Assembly: GCF_022682305.1 (NCBI RefSeq)
Contig: NZ_CP093528.1
Span: forward strand, 2,431,501-2,495,500
Direction of reading: 5' to 3'
DNA from: Shinella zoogloeoides
GTDB taxonomy: Bacteria > Pseudomonadota > Alphaproteobacteria > Rhizobiales > Rhizobiaceae
DNA length: 64,000 bases
Positions within the stretch are counted from its first letter, which is position 1. Each line of letters starts with the position of its first letter. Below are positions 8,035 through 17,019 of the stretch, piece by piece. A program made the translations under genes and the position numbers. The notes under the pieces are model-generated. The model was given only the letters and a program-made list of their open reading frames with translations. It did no database searches and had not been told where the DNA came from.

Positions 8035-9480
8035 TCACGGATGCGGCAGCACCGGCAGCGAGAGCGGGGCGAGCGCCGCGGCGGAGCGGCCGCGGGGATC
8101 GTTCGCCTGGAAATGGCGCACCGCGAAATCCTGCACCGCCTGCAATTCCGCAAGAGCGCCGTCATAATCGACCCGCGTCGGCCGGTCGTTCTCCATGACG
8201 CAGGCGCCGTCGACATAGACGGCCGCGACCGCGCGCTCGGCGGCGCAGTGCAGGAGGTTGCGCAGCGGGTCATAGACCGGCTGCATGCCGGGGTGCTTAA
8301 GATCGACAACCGAGAAATCCGCCTTCGCACCCTTCGCGATGCGGCCGATATCGCTGCGGCCGAGGGCTTTCGCACCAGCCAGCGTCGCGACGTCGAGAAT
8401 ATCGGCGGTCGAGACGTCGAAGACCGTGCCGGCGGCGATGCGGGCGTTGATCAGCGCCGTGCGCATCTCCTCCAGCATGTTGAAGGGATAACTGTCCGTG
8501 CCGAGCGCCACGTTGACCCCGCTGCGCCGGTAGCGGCCGACCGATTGCAGGATCATGCCACTGCGCGCGAAGGTGACGGGGCAATGGGCAACGCTCGTGC
8601 CGCTTGCCGCAAGGCGGCCGAGATCGTCCGCCGTGCGCTGGCGCGTCCAGCGGTGACTGTCGATGAAGATGCAATGGCCGAGGATGAGATCCGGGCCGAG
8701 GATGCCGAGCTTTTCGAGATACTGCACGGCGGTGAGGCCGTGGCGGCGCAGCAGCTCCTCGTGCTCGGCCATGGTCTGGGCGGCGTGGATGGTGATCGGC
8801 ACCTTGCGGCTGCGCGCGGCCTCCGCCGCTTCCTGCAGCAGTTCGGGCGAGCAGGTCTCGACCTGCGCCGGGGCGACGATGCCGCCGAGACGGCCGGAGG
8901 GATGGGCCTCAGCCGCATCGACAGTTTCGAGCGCACGGGCGAAGGCCTCGCGGCCGCGGGCGGTATCCCAACGGAAATCGAGGCGGTGGCTGTCTTCCAC
9001 ATGCCACTGCGCTTCACGGAAGCCGGGGGCGACATAGGCGCGCGCACCGCTTTCGGCCAGCGTCGGCAACCAGCATTCATGCGGGCCGGCGATATCGACG
9101 AAGGTGGTGACGCCGCTGCGCAGGAGGTCGCCGAGCATGACGGTGAGCGCGGCCTTCACCGCGTCGTCGCTGATCTCGATGAGCGTCGAATATTCGTACA
9201 TCGCCTGCCCCCAGAGGGCGGCGGTTCCCTGGTCCTCGAAAAAACTCTTGGAAATCGGCTCCTCGCCGGAATGGCAATGCACATTGACGAAACCCGGCAG
9301 GATCATGCGGTCGTAGCCGGAAATCTCCTGAGTGAACGGCCCCTCGTAACGGCCGCCGACATGCAGGAAGCCGGTTTCGTCGAAGGCGACGTCGGCGTCC
9401 TGCATATAAGCGTGGCCGCCGGTCGCCTCGTCATAGGCGACGACAGTGCGGGCATTGCGGATGACGGTGACGTTAGGCAT
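8035..9480 (-). CDS. Amidohydrolase-family deaminase or hydrolase
   Basis: A 481-residue metal-dependent hydrolase of the TRZ/ATZ/cytosine deaminase type. Visible metal-site motifs are PGFVNVHCHSG (about residues 61-71), ITIHAAQT, ILGHCIF and the late metal Asp in ALGTDSYPFNM. A C-terminal segment KADFSVVDLKHPG is typical of the family. The start overlaps the upstream permease stop by 8 bases, so it is translated with the transporter. It probably acts in the cytoplasm on the imported substrate. Family members deaminate or dechlorinate purines, triazines or pterins; the exact substrate cannot be read from the sequence. Confidence 0.87.
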   Translation of the reverse strand: MPNVTVIRNARTVVAYDEATGGHAYMQDADVAFDETGFLHVGGRYEGPFTQEISGYDRMILPGFVNVHCHSGEEPISKSFFEDQGTAALWGQAMYEYSTLIEISDDAVKAALTVMLGDLLRSGVTTFVDIAGPHECWLPTLAESGARAYVAPGFREAQWHVEDSHRLDFRWDTARGREAFARALETVDAAEAHPSGRLGGIVAPAQVETCSPELLQEAAEAARSRKVPITIHAAQTMAEHEELLRRHGLTAVQYLEKLGILGPDLILGHCIFIDSHRWTRQRTADDLGRLAASGTSVAHCPVTFARSGMILQSVGRYRRSGVNVALGTDSYPFNMLEEMRTALINARIAAGTVFDVSTADILDVATLAGAKALGRSDIGRIAKGAKADFSVVDLKHPGMQPVYDPLRNLLHCAAERAVAAVYVDGACVMENDRPTRVDYDGALAELQAVQDFAVRHFQANDPRGRSAAALAPLSLPVLPHP

Positions 9481-10567
9481 GGGTCGTCCTGAAATGCGCT
9501 TCGAGGAAGCGGCTGTAGGCGCCCATCAAGGCGCTGAAGGTGAAATAGACGGCGGCGGCGACGAGATAGCCTTCCAGCACCGCGATGCCCTGCCATTCCG
9601 GATCGCGGATGGCGGAGCGGACGGTATCGAGGAAATCGACGAGGCCGACGATGGTGACGAGCGTCGTATCCTGGAAGAAGCCGATGAAGAGGCCGACCAT
9701 CGGCGGAATGACCTTCTTCAGCGCCTGCGGCAGAACGATCTTGCGCATGATCTGCCAGTAATGCAGGCCGAGCGACTTGCCCGCCTCGTATTGCCCGGCC
9801 GGCACGTCCTGCAAGCCGCCACGCACGATCTCGGCGATATAGGCAGAGGCGAAGAGGATGATCGCCACCTGCGCGCGCAACAGCTTGTCGATGGTCGTGC
9901 CCTCGGGCATGAAGAGCGGCAGCATGACCGTCGCCATGAAGAGGATGCTGATCAGCGGCACGCCGCGCACGATCTCGATGAAGCCGACCGCAAGCACGCG
10001 GATCGCCGGCAGGTTCGAGGCACGCGCGAGCGCCAGCACGATGCCAAGCGGCAGGGCGAGCGTCAGCCCGATGAAGGAGAGCGTGAAGGAGAGCGGCAGG
10101 CCGCCCCAGCTCGTCGTCGGCACCGGCGTCAGGCCGAGGACACCGCCGGCCATGAGGATGTAGAGCGCCGGCAGGATGACGACGATCCAGGCGAAGAGCA
10201 GCTTGCGGCTCCAGAAGCGCGGCATCATGGAAAAGAGGCAGGCGCCGAAAAGCAGGAGCAGCGCCAGCATCGGCCGCCATTGCTCGTCATAGGGATAGAA
10301 GCCGAAGAGCATGTAGCGCAGCTTCTGCGCCACGAAGGGCCAGCAGGCCCCGCTCGCCGCCTTGCACACCGCGCCGTCGCCGGAGAACACGGCATCGACG
10401 ACCAGCCAGTCGAGGGCGAGCTTCACGATGAAAAGAATGGCGGCGATGGAGGCAAGGCTGATCAGCGTATTGCCGGGCGTGCCGAAATAGGCGGAGAATT
10501 TTCCGCCACGCGCGGCGGCGGGGGCTGGCTGCGGCGGGGCGAGGACGAGAGCCTGAACGTCGGTCAT
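9473..10567 (-). CDS. Amino-acid ABC transporter permease, AapM-like
   Basis: A 364-residue inner-membrane permease. A long N-terminal part with several spans is followed by the HisM-type core (about 165-360). Its loop that contacts the ATPase is visible as EIVRGGLQDVPAGQYEAGKS with LPQALKKVIPP after it. Length and architecture match AapM-type permeases of rhizobial general amino-acid transporters. It follows the partner permease by a single base and overlaps the amidohydrolase. No ATPase gene is present in the cluster. Confidence 0.9.
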   Translation of the reverse strand: MTDVQALVLAPPQPAPAAARGGKFSAYFGTPGNTLISLASIAAILFIVKLALDWLVVDAVFSGDGAVCKAASGACWPFVAQKLRYMLFGFYPYDEQWRPMLALLLLFGACLFSMMPRFWSRKLLFAWIVVILPALYILMAGGVLGLTPVPTTSWGGLPLSFTLSFIGLTLALPLGIVLALARASNLPAIRVLAVGFIEIVRGVPLISILFMATVMLPLFMPEGTTIDKLLRAQVAIILFASAYIAEIVRGGLQDVPAGQYEAGKSLGLHYWQIMRKIVLPQALKKVIPPMVGLFIGFFQDTTLVTIVGLVDFLDTVRSAIRDPEWQGIAVLEGYLVAAAVYFTFSALMGAYSRFLEAHFRTTHA

Positions 10568-10568
10568 A

Positions 10569-11717
10569 TCAACGCTCCTTCAGCGCGACATGCGCGTTGT
10601 ACCAGTTCATCAGAAGCGAGATGGCGATCGAGAGGGCGAGATAGACGCCCATGAAGATCGCGATCGTTTCCATGGCCTGCCCGGTCTGGTTCATCACGAT
10701 GTTCGAGACGGTGACGAGGTCCGGGTAGCCGATGGCGATCGCCAGCGAACTGTTCTTGAAGACGGTGAGATAGGTGTTGGTGAGCGGCGGGATGATGATG
10801 CGCAGCGCCTGCGGCAGCACAACGAGCCGCATGGTCTTGCCACGCGGCAACCCAAGCGCGGCGGCGGCTTCCCACTGCCCCTTGTTGACGGCCTGGATGC
10901 CGGCGCGCACGATTTCCGCGACATTGGCCGAAACGCTGAGCGCGAGGCCGAAGAGCAGCGCCACGAATTCCGGCCGCACATGCAGCCCCCCCGTCAGGCG
11001 AAATTTTCCCGCCGTCGGGAAATCCCAGTCGATAGCGACGCCGCCGGCCAGCCAGAGCAGCAGCGCGGGGCCGACAAGCGCGGCGAGCGCGATGAGACCG
11101 CCATGGTTCGACTGGCCGGTCGTGACACGCTTCTTCGTCGCCACATTGCGGATGACGAGCGCCGCGACCGCGCCGCCGACGAGGCAGGCGAGAAGCGCAA
11201 GCCCTCCGCTTTCGACGAGCGCCGCGGGCACGACAAGGCCGCTGTTGGAGAGATAGACGCCCGGCAACAGGTTCAGCGCCTGCTTGACCGGCGGCAGGGT
11301 GAGAATGATCAGCGAATACCAGAGGAAGAGATAGAGCAGCAGCGGCACATTGCGCAGAAGCTCGACATAGACGAGCGCGAGGCGTGCCAGCAGCGGATTG
11401 TGCGACATGCGCGCGATGCCGACCGCAAGCCCGAGAACGGTGCCGAAGATCGCCGCGAGCAGCGAGACCTTCACGGTGTTGGCAATGCCGACGAGAATGG
11501 CCCGGCCGACCGTATCGGTCGGCTCGAAGGCGATGGCCGCCTCGGTGATGACGAAGCCGGCCGGTCGCGTCAGGAAGTCGAAGCCCGTCGCGATGTTCTG
11601 CTTGGCGAGGTTGGCGCTCGCCGTGGAGAAGAGGGTCCAGCCGACAAGGGCCACGAAACCAATCGCCACGATCTGATAGAAATAGGCGCGAAAGCGCATG
11701 TCATGCAGGAAAGCCAT
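10569..11717 (-). CDS. Amino-acid ABC transporter permease, AapQ-like
   Basis: A 382-residue permease with about eight hydrophobic segments. The EAA-type loop reads EIVRAGIQAVNKGQWEAAAA followed by LPQALRIIIPPL, which docks with the ATPase subunit. The start chosen has GAGG five bases upstream; an ATG 16 codons earlier has no ribosome-binding site. It is the AapQ-like partner of the next permease, and together they form the membrane channel for the binding protein encoded upstream. Confidence 0.9.
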   Translation of the reverse strand: MAFLHDMRFRAYFYQIVAIGFVALVGWTLFSTASANLAKQNIATGFDFLTRPAGFVITEAAIAFEPTDTVGRAILVGIANTVKVSLLAAIFGTVLGLAVGIARMSHNPLLARLALVYVELLRNVPLLLYLFLWYSLIILTLPPVKQALNLLPGVYLSNSGLVVPAALVESGGLALLACLVGGAVAALVIRNVATKKRVTTGQSNHGGLIALAALVGPALLLWLAGGVAIDWDFPTAGKFRLTGGLHVRPEFVALLFGLALSVSANVAEIVRAGIQAVNKGQWEAAAALGLPRGKTMRLVVLPQALRIIIPPLTNTYLTVFKNSSLAIAIGYPDLVTVSNIVMNQTGQAMETIAIFMGVYLALSIAISLLMNWYNAHVALKER

Positions 11718-11798
11718 GAAACCTCGCCACCGATGTCGGGAAAGTGGGGGCACGCGCACCGCCATGCGCGCGCCCCGGAAGACCGCCCTAGGAGGCGA

Positions 11799-12818
11799 TC
11801 AACGGATCGGCGGCGAGAAGATCAGGCCACCCTTGTTCCAGAGCGCGTTCGGGCCGCGCGTCAGGCCGAGCTTGGTGCCCTCGCCCACGTTGCGATCGAA
11901 GACCTCGCCGTAGTTGCCGACGCTCTTGATGATGTTGTAGCCCCACTTGTTGTCGAGGCCGAGCATCTTGCCGAGTTCCTCGGTGACGCCCAGCATGCGC
12001 TGTACGTCCGGGTCCTCGCTCTTCAGCTTCTCGTCGACATTCGCCTGGGTGATGCCCTTTTCCTCGGCAGCCATCAGCAGCCAGACGGACCAGGAAACGA
12101 TGTCGCCCCAGTTGGAATCGTTCTGGCGGAAGGCCGGCGCGAGCGGCTCCTTGGAGATCGTCTCCGGCAGGACGATGTAGTCGTCCGGGTTGTTGGCGAC
12201 GGAGCGGATCGAGGCGAGGTCCGAGCGGTCCGAGGTGATCGCCTCGCAGCGGCCGGAATAGAAAGCTGCGCGGTTCTCGTCCGGGCTTTCGAAGACGACC
12301 AGCTCGAACTTGCCGTTGATGGCGGCGAAGAAGTCCGAAATGTTCTGCGCCGTCGTGGTGCCCGGCAGGGTGCAGATCGCCGCTTCCGTCAGTTCCTTGG
12401 CGCTGGTGACGCCAAGCGATTTCGGCACCATCAGGCCCTGGCCGTCATAGAAGACCGTCGGGCCGAAATCGAGACCGAGCGAGGCATCGCGCGAGAAAGT
12501 GTGCGTCGTCTGGCGCGACAGGACGTCGATCTCGCCGGACTGCAGCGCCTGGAAGCGCGTGTTGATGTTGGTCGGAACGAAATCGACCTTCTCGCCATCG
12601 CCGAACAGGGCAGCGGCGATCGAGCGGCAGATATCGACGTCGAAGCCCTGCATGCGGCCCTTGTCGTCGGGCGCCGCAAAACCCGGCACCGTCAGCGAAA
12701 CGCCGCAGATGAGCTTGCCGCGCGCCTTGACGGTTTCCAGCGTGCCGGCGGCCGAGGCCTGGCCGGCGATCGCGAGACCGAGCGCGGCGGCGCAAATCGA
12801 AAGAAGTGCCTGTTTCAT
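11799..12818 (-). CDS. Amino-acid ABC transporter substrate-binding protein, AapJ-like
   Basis: A 339-residue periplasmic protein. The signal peptide is MKQALLSICAAALGLAIAG with cleavage after QASA. The SBP family 3 fold follows: RGKLICGVSLTVPGF, then GFDVDICRSIAAALFGD, and the ligand-site segment VDVLSRQTTHTFSRD in the usual place. Length matches AapJ. The start has GGGAGGGGAAGC upstream; 23 further upstream codons look non-coding. It heads the leftward transporter-amidohydrolase cluster. The ligand is probably an amino acid or a related nitrogen compound. Confidence 0.9.
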   Translation of the reverse strand: MKQALLSICAAALGLAIAGQASAAGTLETVKARGKLICGVSLTVPGFAAPDDKGRMQGFDVDICRSIAAALFGDGEKVDFVPTNINTRFQALQSGEIDVLSRQTTHTFSRDASLGLDFGPTVFYDGQGLMVPKSLGVTSAKELTEAAICTLPGTTTAQNISDFFAAINGKFELVVFESPDENRAAFYSGRCEAITSDRSDLASIRSVANNPDDYIVLPETISKEPLAPAFRQNDSNWGDIVSWSVWLLMAAEEKGITQANVDEKLKSEDPDVQRMLGVTEELGKMLGLDNKWGYNIIKSVGNYGEVFDRNVGEGTKLGLTRGPNALWNKGGLIFSPPIR

Positions 12819-13371
12819 GCTTCCCCTCCCATGGGTGTTGTTGGACAGGACACCCCACCGCCCTCCAGCAGCCGGCCGCCTTGTCACGATCCATCAGACC
12901 GCAATGATTGTGTACAATGCAAAAAATGCATCATCAACACTTTCTGATATAGAATGTGGACAATCCAGCGAAAGCGACCATGTACAATGGTCATGATGCC
13001 ATGTACGATGGGCATCAACCTTGAATTTGCAGCGCAACAATTGTGTTAGCAACCGCAAAATGAGCCGGCCAAACTAATAAGATGGCCTTAGAAATATATC
13101 TTTCGATCAGCGCGGCATACAATCCACGCTCGAAATTGGATACTTTTGGAAATTTCTCCCGGAAGGCGGGGTCAGAGCGCGAATGTTCCGGCCCCGCTTC
13201 TGTCATACGCTATCCGCGGCCCGGCGGCGCACCGCCCGCCATGCACTGCCGGATTTCTCCGCAACCGCCCGGCGGCGCCGGGACGCAAGCCCCAATTTCC
13301 CGAATTTATCCGGAACAATCGCCGCCCTCGCCGGTTCCCGTATCGTCAAGGACATTCGGGCGTGATCGCAG
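12819..13371. promoter_or_regulatory. Regulatory intergenic region upstream of the transporter operon
   Basis: About 550 bases with no convincing gene. The half near the binding-protein gene is AT-richer and holds three related sites: ATTGTGTACAAT at 12907-12918, CCATGTACAATGG at 12978-12990 and CCATGTACGATGG at 12999-13011. The last two are quasi-palindromes centred 21 bp apart, about two helical turns. They look like operators of a dimeric regulator (GntR-type operators often contain TGTAC). The rest (about 13020-13370) shows nothing I can interpret. Confidence 0.5.
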
Positions 13372-13569
13372 ATGCCGCACCAATCCAAGCTCTTCCCCGA
13401 CCATCGCCGCCTATCGGGGGAACGTTACACGGTGGAAGTCTTTCGCATGGCCTATGACCTGCCGGAACAGGAGGCCAGGCGCTTGTTCGACAAGTTCGGC
13501 CCCTCCAAGCGGGAGCTGGACCTGCTCATGCGCGCGCGCCGCAACCCGGAGCAGTTCCTGAATTTCTGA
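13372..13569 (+). CDS. Small hypothetical protein, possibly DUF3606-like
   Basis: A 65-residue basic, helical protein. The segment YTVEVFRMAYDLPEQEARRL is followed by a pattern of charged and hydrophobic residues ending LMRARRNPEQFLNF. Codon use fits the genome. The layout (short N-terminal part, then a helix-turn-helix-like pair) recalls the small DUF3606 proteins common in rhizobia, but I cannot confirm this. The ribosome-binding site is weak. It stands alone, convergent with the MFS carrier gene. Confidence 0.55.
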   Translation: MPHQSKLFPDHRRLSGERYTVEVFRMAYDLPEQEARRLFDKFGPSKRELDLLMRARRNPEQFLNF

Positions 13570-13631
13570 AGATTGCCGGGAAAGGCGCCCGCCTGACAAT
13601 CAGGCCGGCCATGGTCGCGGCTCTCCCCGCC

Positions 13632-14843
13632 TCAAGCCACCGGCAGCGCCTCCCGCATCTTCGGAACCGGCCGGAAGGTCATGGCGATCAGGAAAGCGCC
13701 GAGGCCGATGCGCCAGGAGCCGACATAGAGCCAGGTATAGCTGGCGAAGGTATCGTAGATCAGTCCGCCCGCCACCGGTCCCAGCGCCATGCCGAGGCTG
13801 CCGGCCATGGCTGTGCCGCCGATCACCGTGCCCATCATGCGCAGTGGAAAGTTCTCCCGCGCGATGACCGCATAGAGCGGCATGACGCCGGCATAGATGA
13901 AGCCGAAGAGGCCCGCGACGAGGTAGAACGAGGCCAGCCCGCCGGTGAAGACATAGGCGAGCGCCCCGAAGGCCTGCACGAACAACCCCAGCACGAGGAT
14001 ATGCTTGGCCCCGAACCGATCGCCGAGCAGGCCGAACACCACGCGCCCGCCCATGCCAGCCAGCCCCTCGACGCTGTAGATGGTGACGGCGGCGATCATC
14101 GGGATGCCGCAGGTGATGGCATAGCTCACCGTATGGAAGATCGGCCCGGAATGGGTGGCGCAGCAGAAGAAATTCGTCAGGCACAGGATGATGAATTGCG
14201 GCGAGCGCAGCACCTCGCGCGCCGTCATGCTCTCCTGCGGTTCGCCGGCCATGGCGGCCGCAGCCCCGGCCTCCAGCACCGGGGGACGCCGGATCAGCAG
14301 CGAGACCGGGATCATCGTCAGGCCGACGACCGCCGCGATGATCTGCATGGAGGTACGCCAGTCGTGCATGGTCACGAGCCAGGCGGCGAAGGGCGACATG
14401 GTCATGGGTGCCATGCCCATGCCGGCGGAGACCAGCGAGACGGCGAGGCTGCGATGGGTATCGAACCAGCCGGTCACACAGGCCATCATCGGCGCAAAGA
14501 CGGCGGCGACCGCCACCCCCACCAGGAGACCGAAGACGAACTGGAAGGCGACGAGCGAGGTGGCGAAGCTCGCCAGCACGAGACTTGCGGCCAGCAGCAC
14601 CGAGCCGGCCAGCACGACGGGCCGCGGCCCCCAGCGATCGGACAGGCCACCCCAACCCATGCTGGCGAAGGCCATGGCAAGGAAGCCGATGGTCATGGCG
14701 GTGGAAACGCCCGTCACCGACCAGCCGGTCTCCTTGGCGATCGGCAGCAGGAAGACGGGTAGCGAGAACATGGCGCCGATCGCGATGCAGCCGAGCAGCC
14801 CCCCTGCCGCGACGATCACCCAGCGATAATGCGTATGGATCAT
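13632..14843 (-). CDS. MFS transporter, monocarboxylate/oxalate-formate antiporter type
   Basis: A 403-residue inner-membrane carrier with twelve hydrophobic segments. The loop-2/3 signature of the major facilitator superfamily is GGLSDRWGPRPVV, and its second-half counterpart is GRVVFGLLGDRFGAKH. The start is the second ATG of ATGACAATG, with GAGGAG six bases upstream; the longer frame adds 77 codons with no protein-like character. It is divergent from a regulator-like gene, which may control it. The substrate is unknown, probably an organic acid. Confidence 0.88.
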   Translation of the reverse strand: MIHTHYRWVIVAAGGLLGCIAIGAMFSLPVFLLPIAKETGWSVTGVSTAMTIGFLAMAFASMGWGGLSDRWGPRPVVLAGSVLLAASLVLASFATSLVAFQFVFGLLVGVAVAAVFAPMMACVTGWFDTHRSLAVSLVSAGMGMAPMTMSPFAAWLVTMHDWRTSMQIIAAVVGLTMIPVSLLIRRPPVLEAGAAAAMAGEPQESMTAREVLRSPQFIILCLTNFFCCATHSGPIFHTVSYAITCGIPMIAAVTIYSVEGLAGMGGRVVFGLLGDRFGAKHILVLGLFVQAFGALAYVFTGGLASFYLVAGLFGFIYAGVMPLYAVIARENFPLRMMGTVIGGTAMAGSLGMALGPVAGGLIYDTFASYTWLYVGSWRIGLGAFLIAMTFRPVPKMREALPVA

Positions 14844-15126
14844 TGTCATCTCCTCGTGGCTCGACCGGCGGCAAAAGCCACCCGGATCGCCTTGTCCGGT
14901 CTCCCATGGAAGACGCTGGCCGCAAGGCGCTTCCGACATCGCCTGAAAAGAAAACGCACGATGCGGCCGAAAACACCCCGCGGCAAGACGGATCGCCATT
15001 CTCCCCCGGTCTTCGGCCAGAATGGACTTGAACCCGGAGGGCAAAACGCCTTTCCTCGGTGACGGACACGGCAAGACTAGAAGCAGGCGGCCCGACAGCG
15101 GGAGTTACAAGTGTGACGGGAATGGC

Positions 15127-16347
15127 ATGGACTCGATGATCATTGCCGCCGCGCGGGCCTTGGCCGGCGGCGACCCGCTCGGCGCGCTCGACCGCGTGGC
15201 GCTGCGCGACGACGCGCCGGCGCTCGCGCTGCGCGGCATAGCCATGGCCCAGCTCGGCGATCTCGACCGGGCGAAGGCGCTGCTGAAGAGCGCCGCCGGC
15301 GCCTTCGGCCCGCGCGAGACGGTGGCGCGGGCGCGCTGCATCGTCGCCGAGGCGGAAATCGCCCTCGTCTCGCGCGACCTGACCTGGCCGGTCAAGGCGC
15401 TCGCCGCCGCCGGCGCGACGCTGGATGCTCACGGCGACCGCCTCAACGCCGCCCATGCCAGGACGCTCGCCATCCGCCGGCTGCTGCTGATCGGCCGGCT
15501 GGACGAGGCGGCCAAGATGCTGGCGGCAATCGACCCCGCCGCCCTGCCCCCGCCGCTGCGGGCCGCCCATGAACTCGCCGCAGCCGGCATCGCGACCCGC
15601 CGCGTGCGCATCGGGACTGCTCGGCAGGCCTTCGGGCGCGCCGCCGAGGCCGCCCGGCAGGCAGGCATCCCGCCACTGATGCGGGAGATCGAGGACGCCG
15701 CGCGCGTGCTGGAACAGCCCGCCGCCCGCCTGATCACTCATGACGGGGAACGCCCGCTCCTGCCCGACGCCGTTGAGACCCTGTTCGCCACCCCGACGCT
15801 GATCGTCGATGCCTGCCGGCATGTCGCGCGTAGCGGGGAGACGGCGATCTCGCTTGCTACGCGCCCGATCCTCTTTTCCCTGCTGCGCACGCTGGCGGAA
15901 GCCTTTCCGGGCGATGCGAGCCGCGAGGCCCTCTTGCTGCGCGCCTTTCGCGCGCGGCATGCCGACGAATCCCACCGCGCCCGCCTGCGCGTTGAAATGG
16001 GCCGCCTGCGCGCCGAACTGGCTCCTTTCGCGGATATCGACGCCACGCCTGCCGGCTTCAGGCTGGCCCCGCACGGCGACCGGGCGGTCGCCGTGCTCGC
16101 CCCGCCGCGCGACGAGCCGCATGCCGATGTGCTGGCGCTTCTCGCCGATGGCGAGGCCTGGTCCAGTTCAGCCCTCGCCATCGCGCTCGGCGCCAGCGGT
16201 CGCACCGTGCAGCGCGCCCTCGAGCGGCTTGCCGCCGTCGGCAAGGTACAGCCGGTCGGCCGCGGCAGAGCACGGCGCTGGCTGACACCGACACCGGGGG
16301 CATTCTCGACACTCTTGTTACTCCCGGGTCCCCTGCCCGGCGACTAG
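15127..16347 (+). CDS. Probable regulator with TPR-like repeats and C-terminal HTH
   Basis: A 406-residue cytosolic protein. The N-terminal two thirds is Ala/Leu/Arg-rich helices resembling tetratricopeptide repeats (for example GIAMAQLGDLDRAKALLKSA). The C-terminus (about 340-395) holds a winged-helix-like segment: DVLALLADGEAWSSSALAIA, then a recognition helix GRTVQRALERLAAVGKV and a basic wing. The family is not certain. The position, divergent from the MFS carrier and just before a beta-propeller gene, suggests that it regulates one or both. The chosen ATG gives a protein that starts MDSMIIAAARAL; upstream codons look random. Confidence 0.68.
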   Translation: MDSMIIAAARALAGGDPLGALDRVALRDDAPALALRGIAMAQLGDLDRAKALLKSAAGAFGPRETVARARCIVAEAEIALVSRDLTWPVKALAAAGATLDAHGDRLNAAHARTLAIRRLLLIGRLDEAAKMLAAIDPAALPPPLRAAHELAAAGIATRRVRIGTARQAFGRAAEAARQAGIPPLMREIEDAARVLEQPAARLITHDGERPLLPDAVETLFATPTLIVDACRHVARSGETAISLATRPILFSLLRTLAEAFPGDASREALLLRAFRARHADESHRARLRVEMGRLRAELAPFADIDATPAGFRLAPHGDRAVAVLAPPRDEPHADVLALLADGEAWSSSALAIALGASGRTVQRALERLAAVGKVQPVGRGRARRWLTPTPGAFSTLLLLPGPLPGD

Positions 16348-16380
16348 GATGAGACCATCCAGGATCCAGAGGAGACGACG

Positions 16381-17019
16381 ATGACGACCACCGAGGCAGA
16401 CATCCTGCGCGAATACGGTCCCTATCCCGGCGTGGAGCAGATCGGCGGCGTCACCTTCGACGGTAAGGCCATCTGGTTCGCCGCCGGCGATGCGATCAAG
16501 GCGATCGACCCCGAGGACGGGCGCATGCTGGGCGCCATCGAAATGGCGGCCCATGCCGGCACCGCCTATGACGGCCGCCACCTCTTCCAGATATCCGAGG
16601 ACCGGATCCACAAGATCGACCCGACCTCCGGCACGGTGCTCGCCACCATCCCGGCCCCCGGCGGTGGCGGCGATTCCGGCCTCACCTGGGCGGAAGGCTC
16701 GCTCTGGGTCGGCGAATATCGCGGCAGGCGAATCCACCAGATAGATCCGGAAACCGGCGCGGTCCTGCGCGTCATCCAGAGCAATCGCATGGTGACGGGC
16801 GTCACCTGGGTGGACGGCCAGCTCTGGCACGGCACATGGGAGGGCGAGGAAAGCGACCTGCGCCATATCGACCCCGAGACCGGCGCCGTGCTCGACACGA
16901 TCGTCATGCCCGAAGGCATGGTCGTCTCAGGCCTTGAATCCGACGGCGCCGACCGCTTCTTCTGCGGCGGCGGGCGACGCGGCGTGGTGCGCGCCGTCCG
17001 CCGTCCGGGCGCGCGCTAA
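16381..17019 (+). CDS. Beta-propeller (YncE/PQQ-like repeat) protein
   Basis: A 212-residue protein built of repeats of about 45 residues. Each has a W/F-containing strand followed by a DP-E-TG turn: AIDPEDGRMLG, KIDPTSGTVLA, QIDPETGAVLR and HIDPETGAVLD. Such repeats form propellers as in YncE and glutamine-cyclotransferase-like proteins. No signal peptide is present. The gene follows the regulator by 33 bases and has GGAGACGACG before the ATG. It is shorter than a full seven-bladed propeller. The function is unknown; a lactonase or binding role is possible. Confidence 0.72.
   Translation: MTTTEADILREYGPYPGVEQIGGVTFDGKAIWFAAGDAIKAIDPEDGRMLGAIEMAAHAGTAYDGRHLFQISEDRIHKIDPTSGTVLATIPAPGGGGDSGLTWAEGSLWVGEYRGRRIHQIDPETGAVLRVIQSNRMVTGVTWVDGQLWHGTWEGEESDLRHIDPETGAVLDTIVMPEGMVVSGLESDGADRFFCGGGRRGVVRAVRRPGAR

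Noticed and set aside
13600..16122. Very long leftward frame across the MFS and regulator genes
   Set aside because: A high-GC shadow frame; the MFS carrier and the rightward regulator have proper motifs in other frames.
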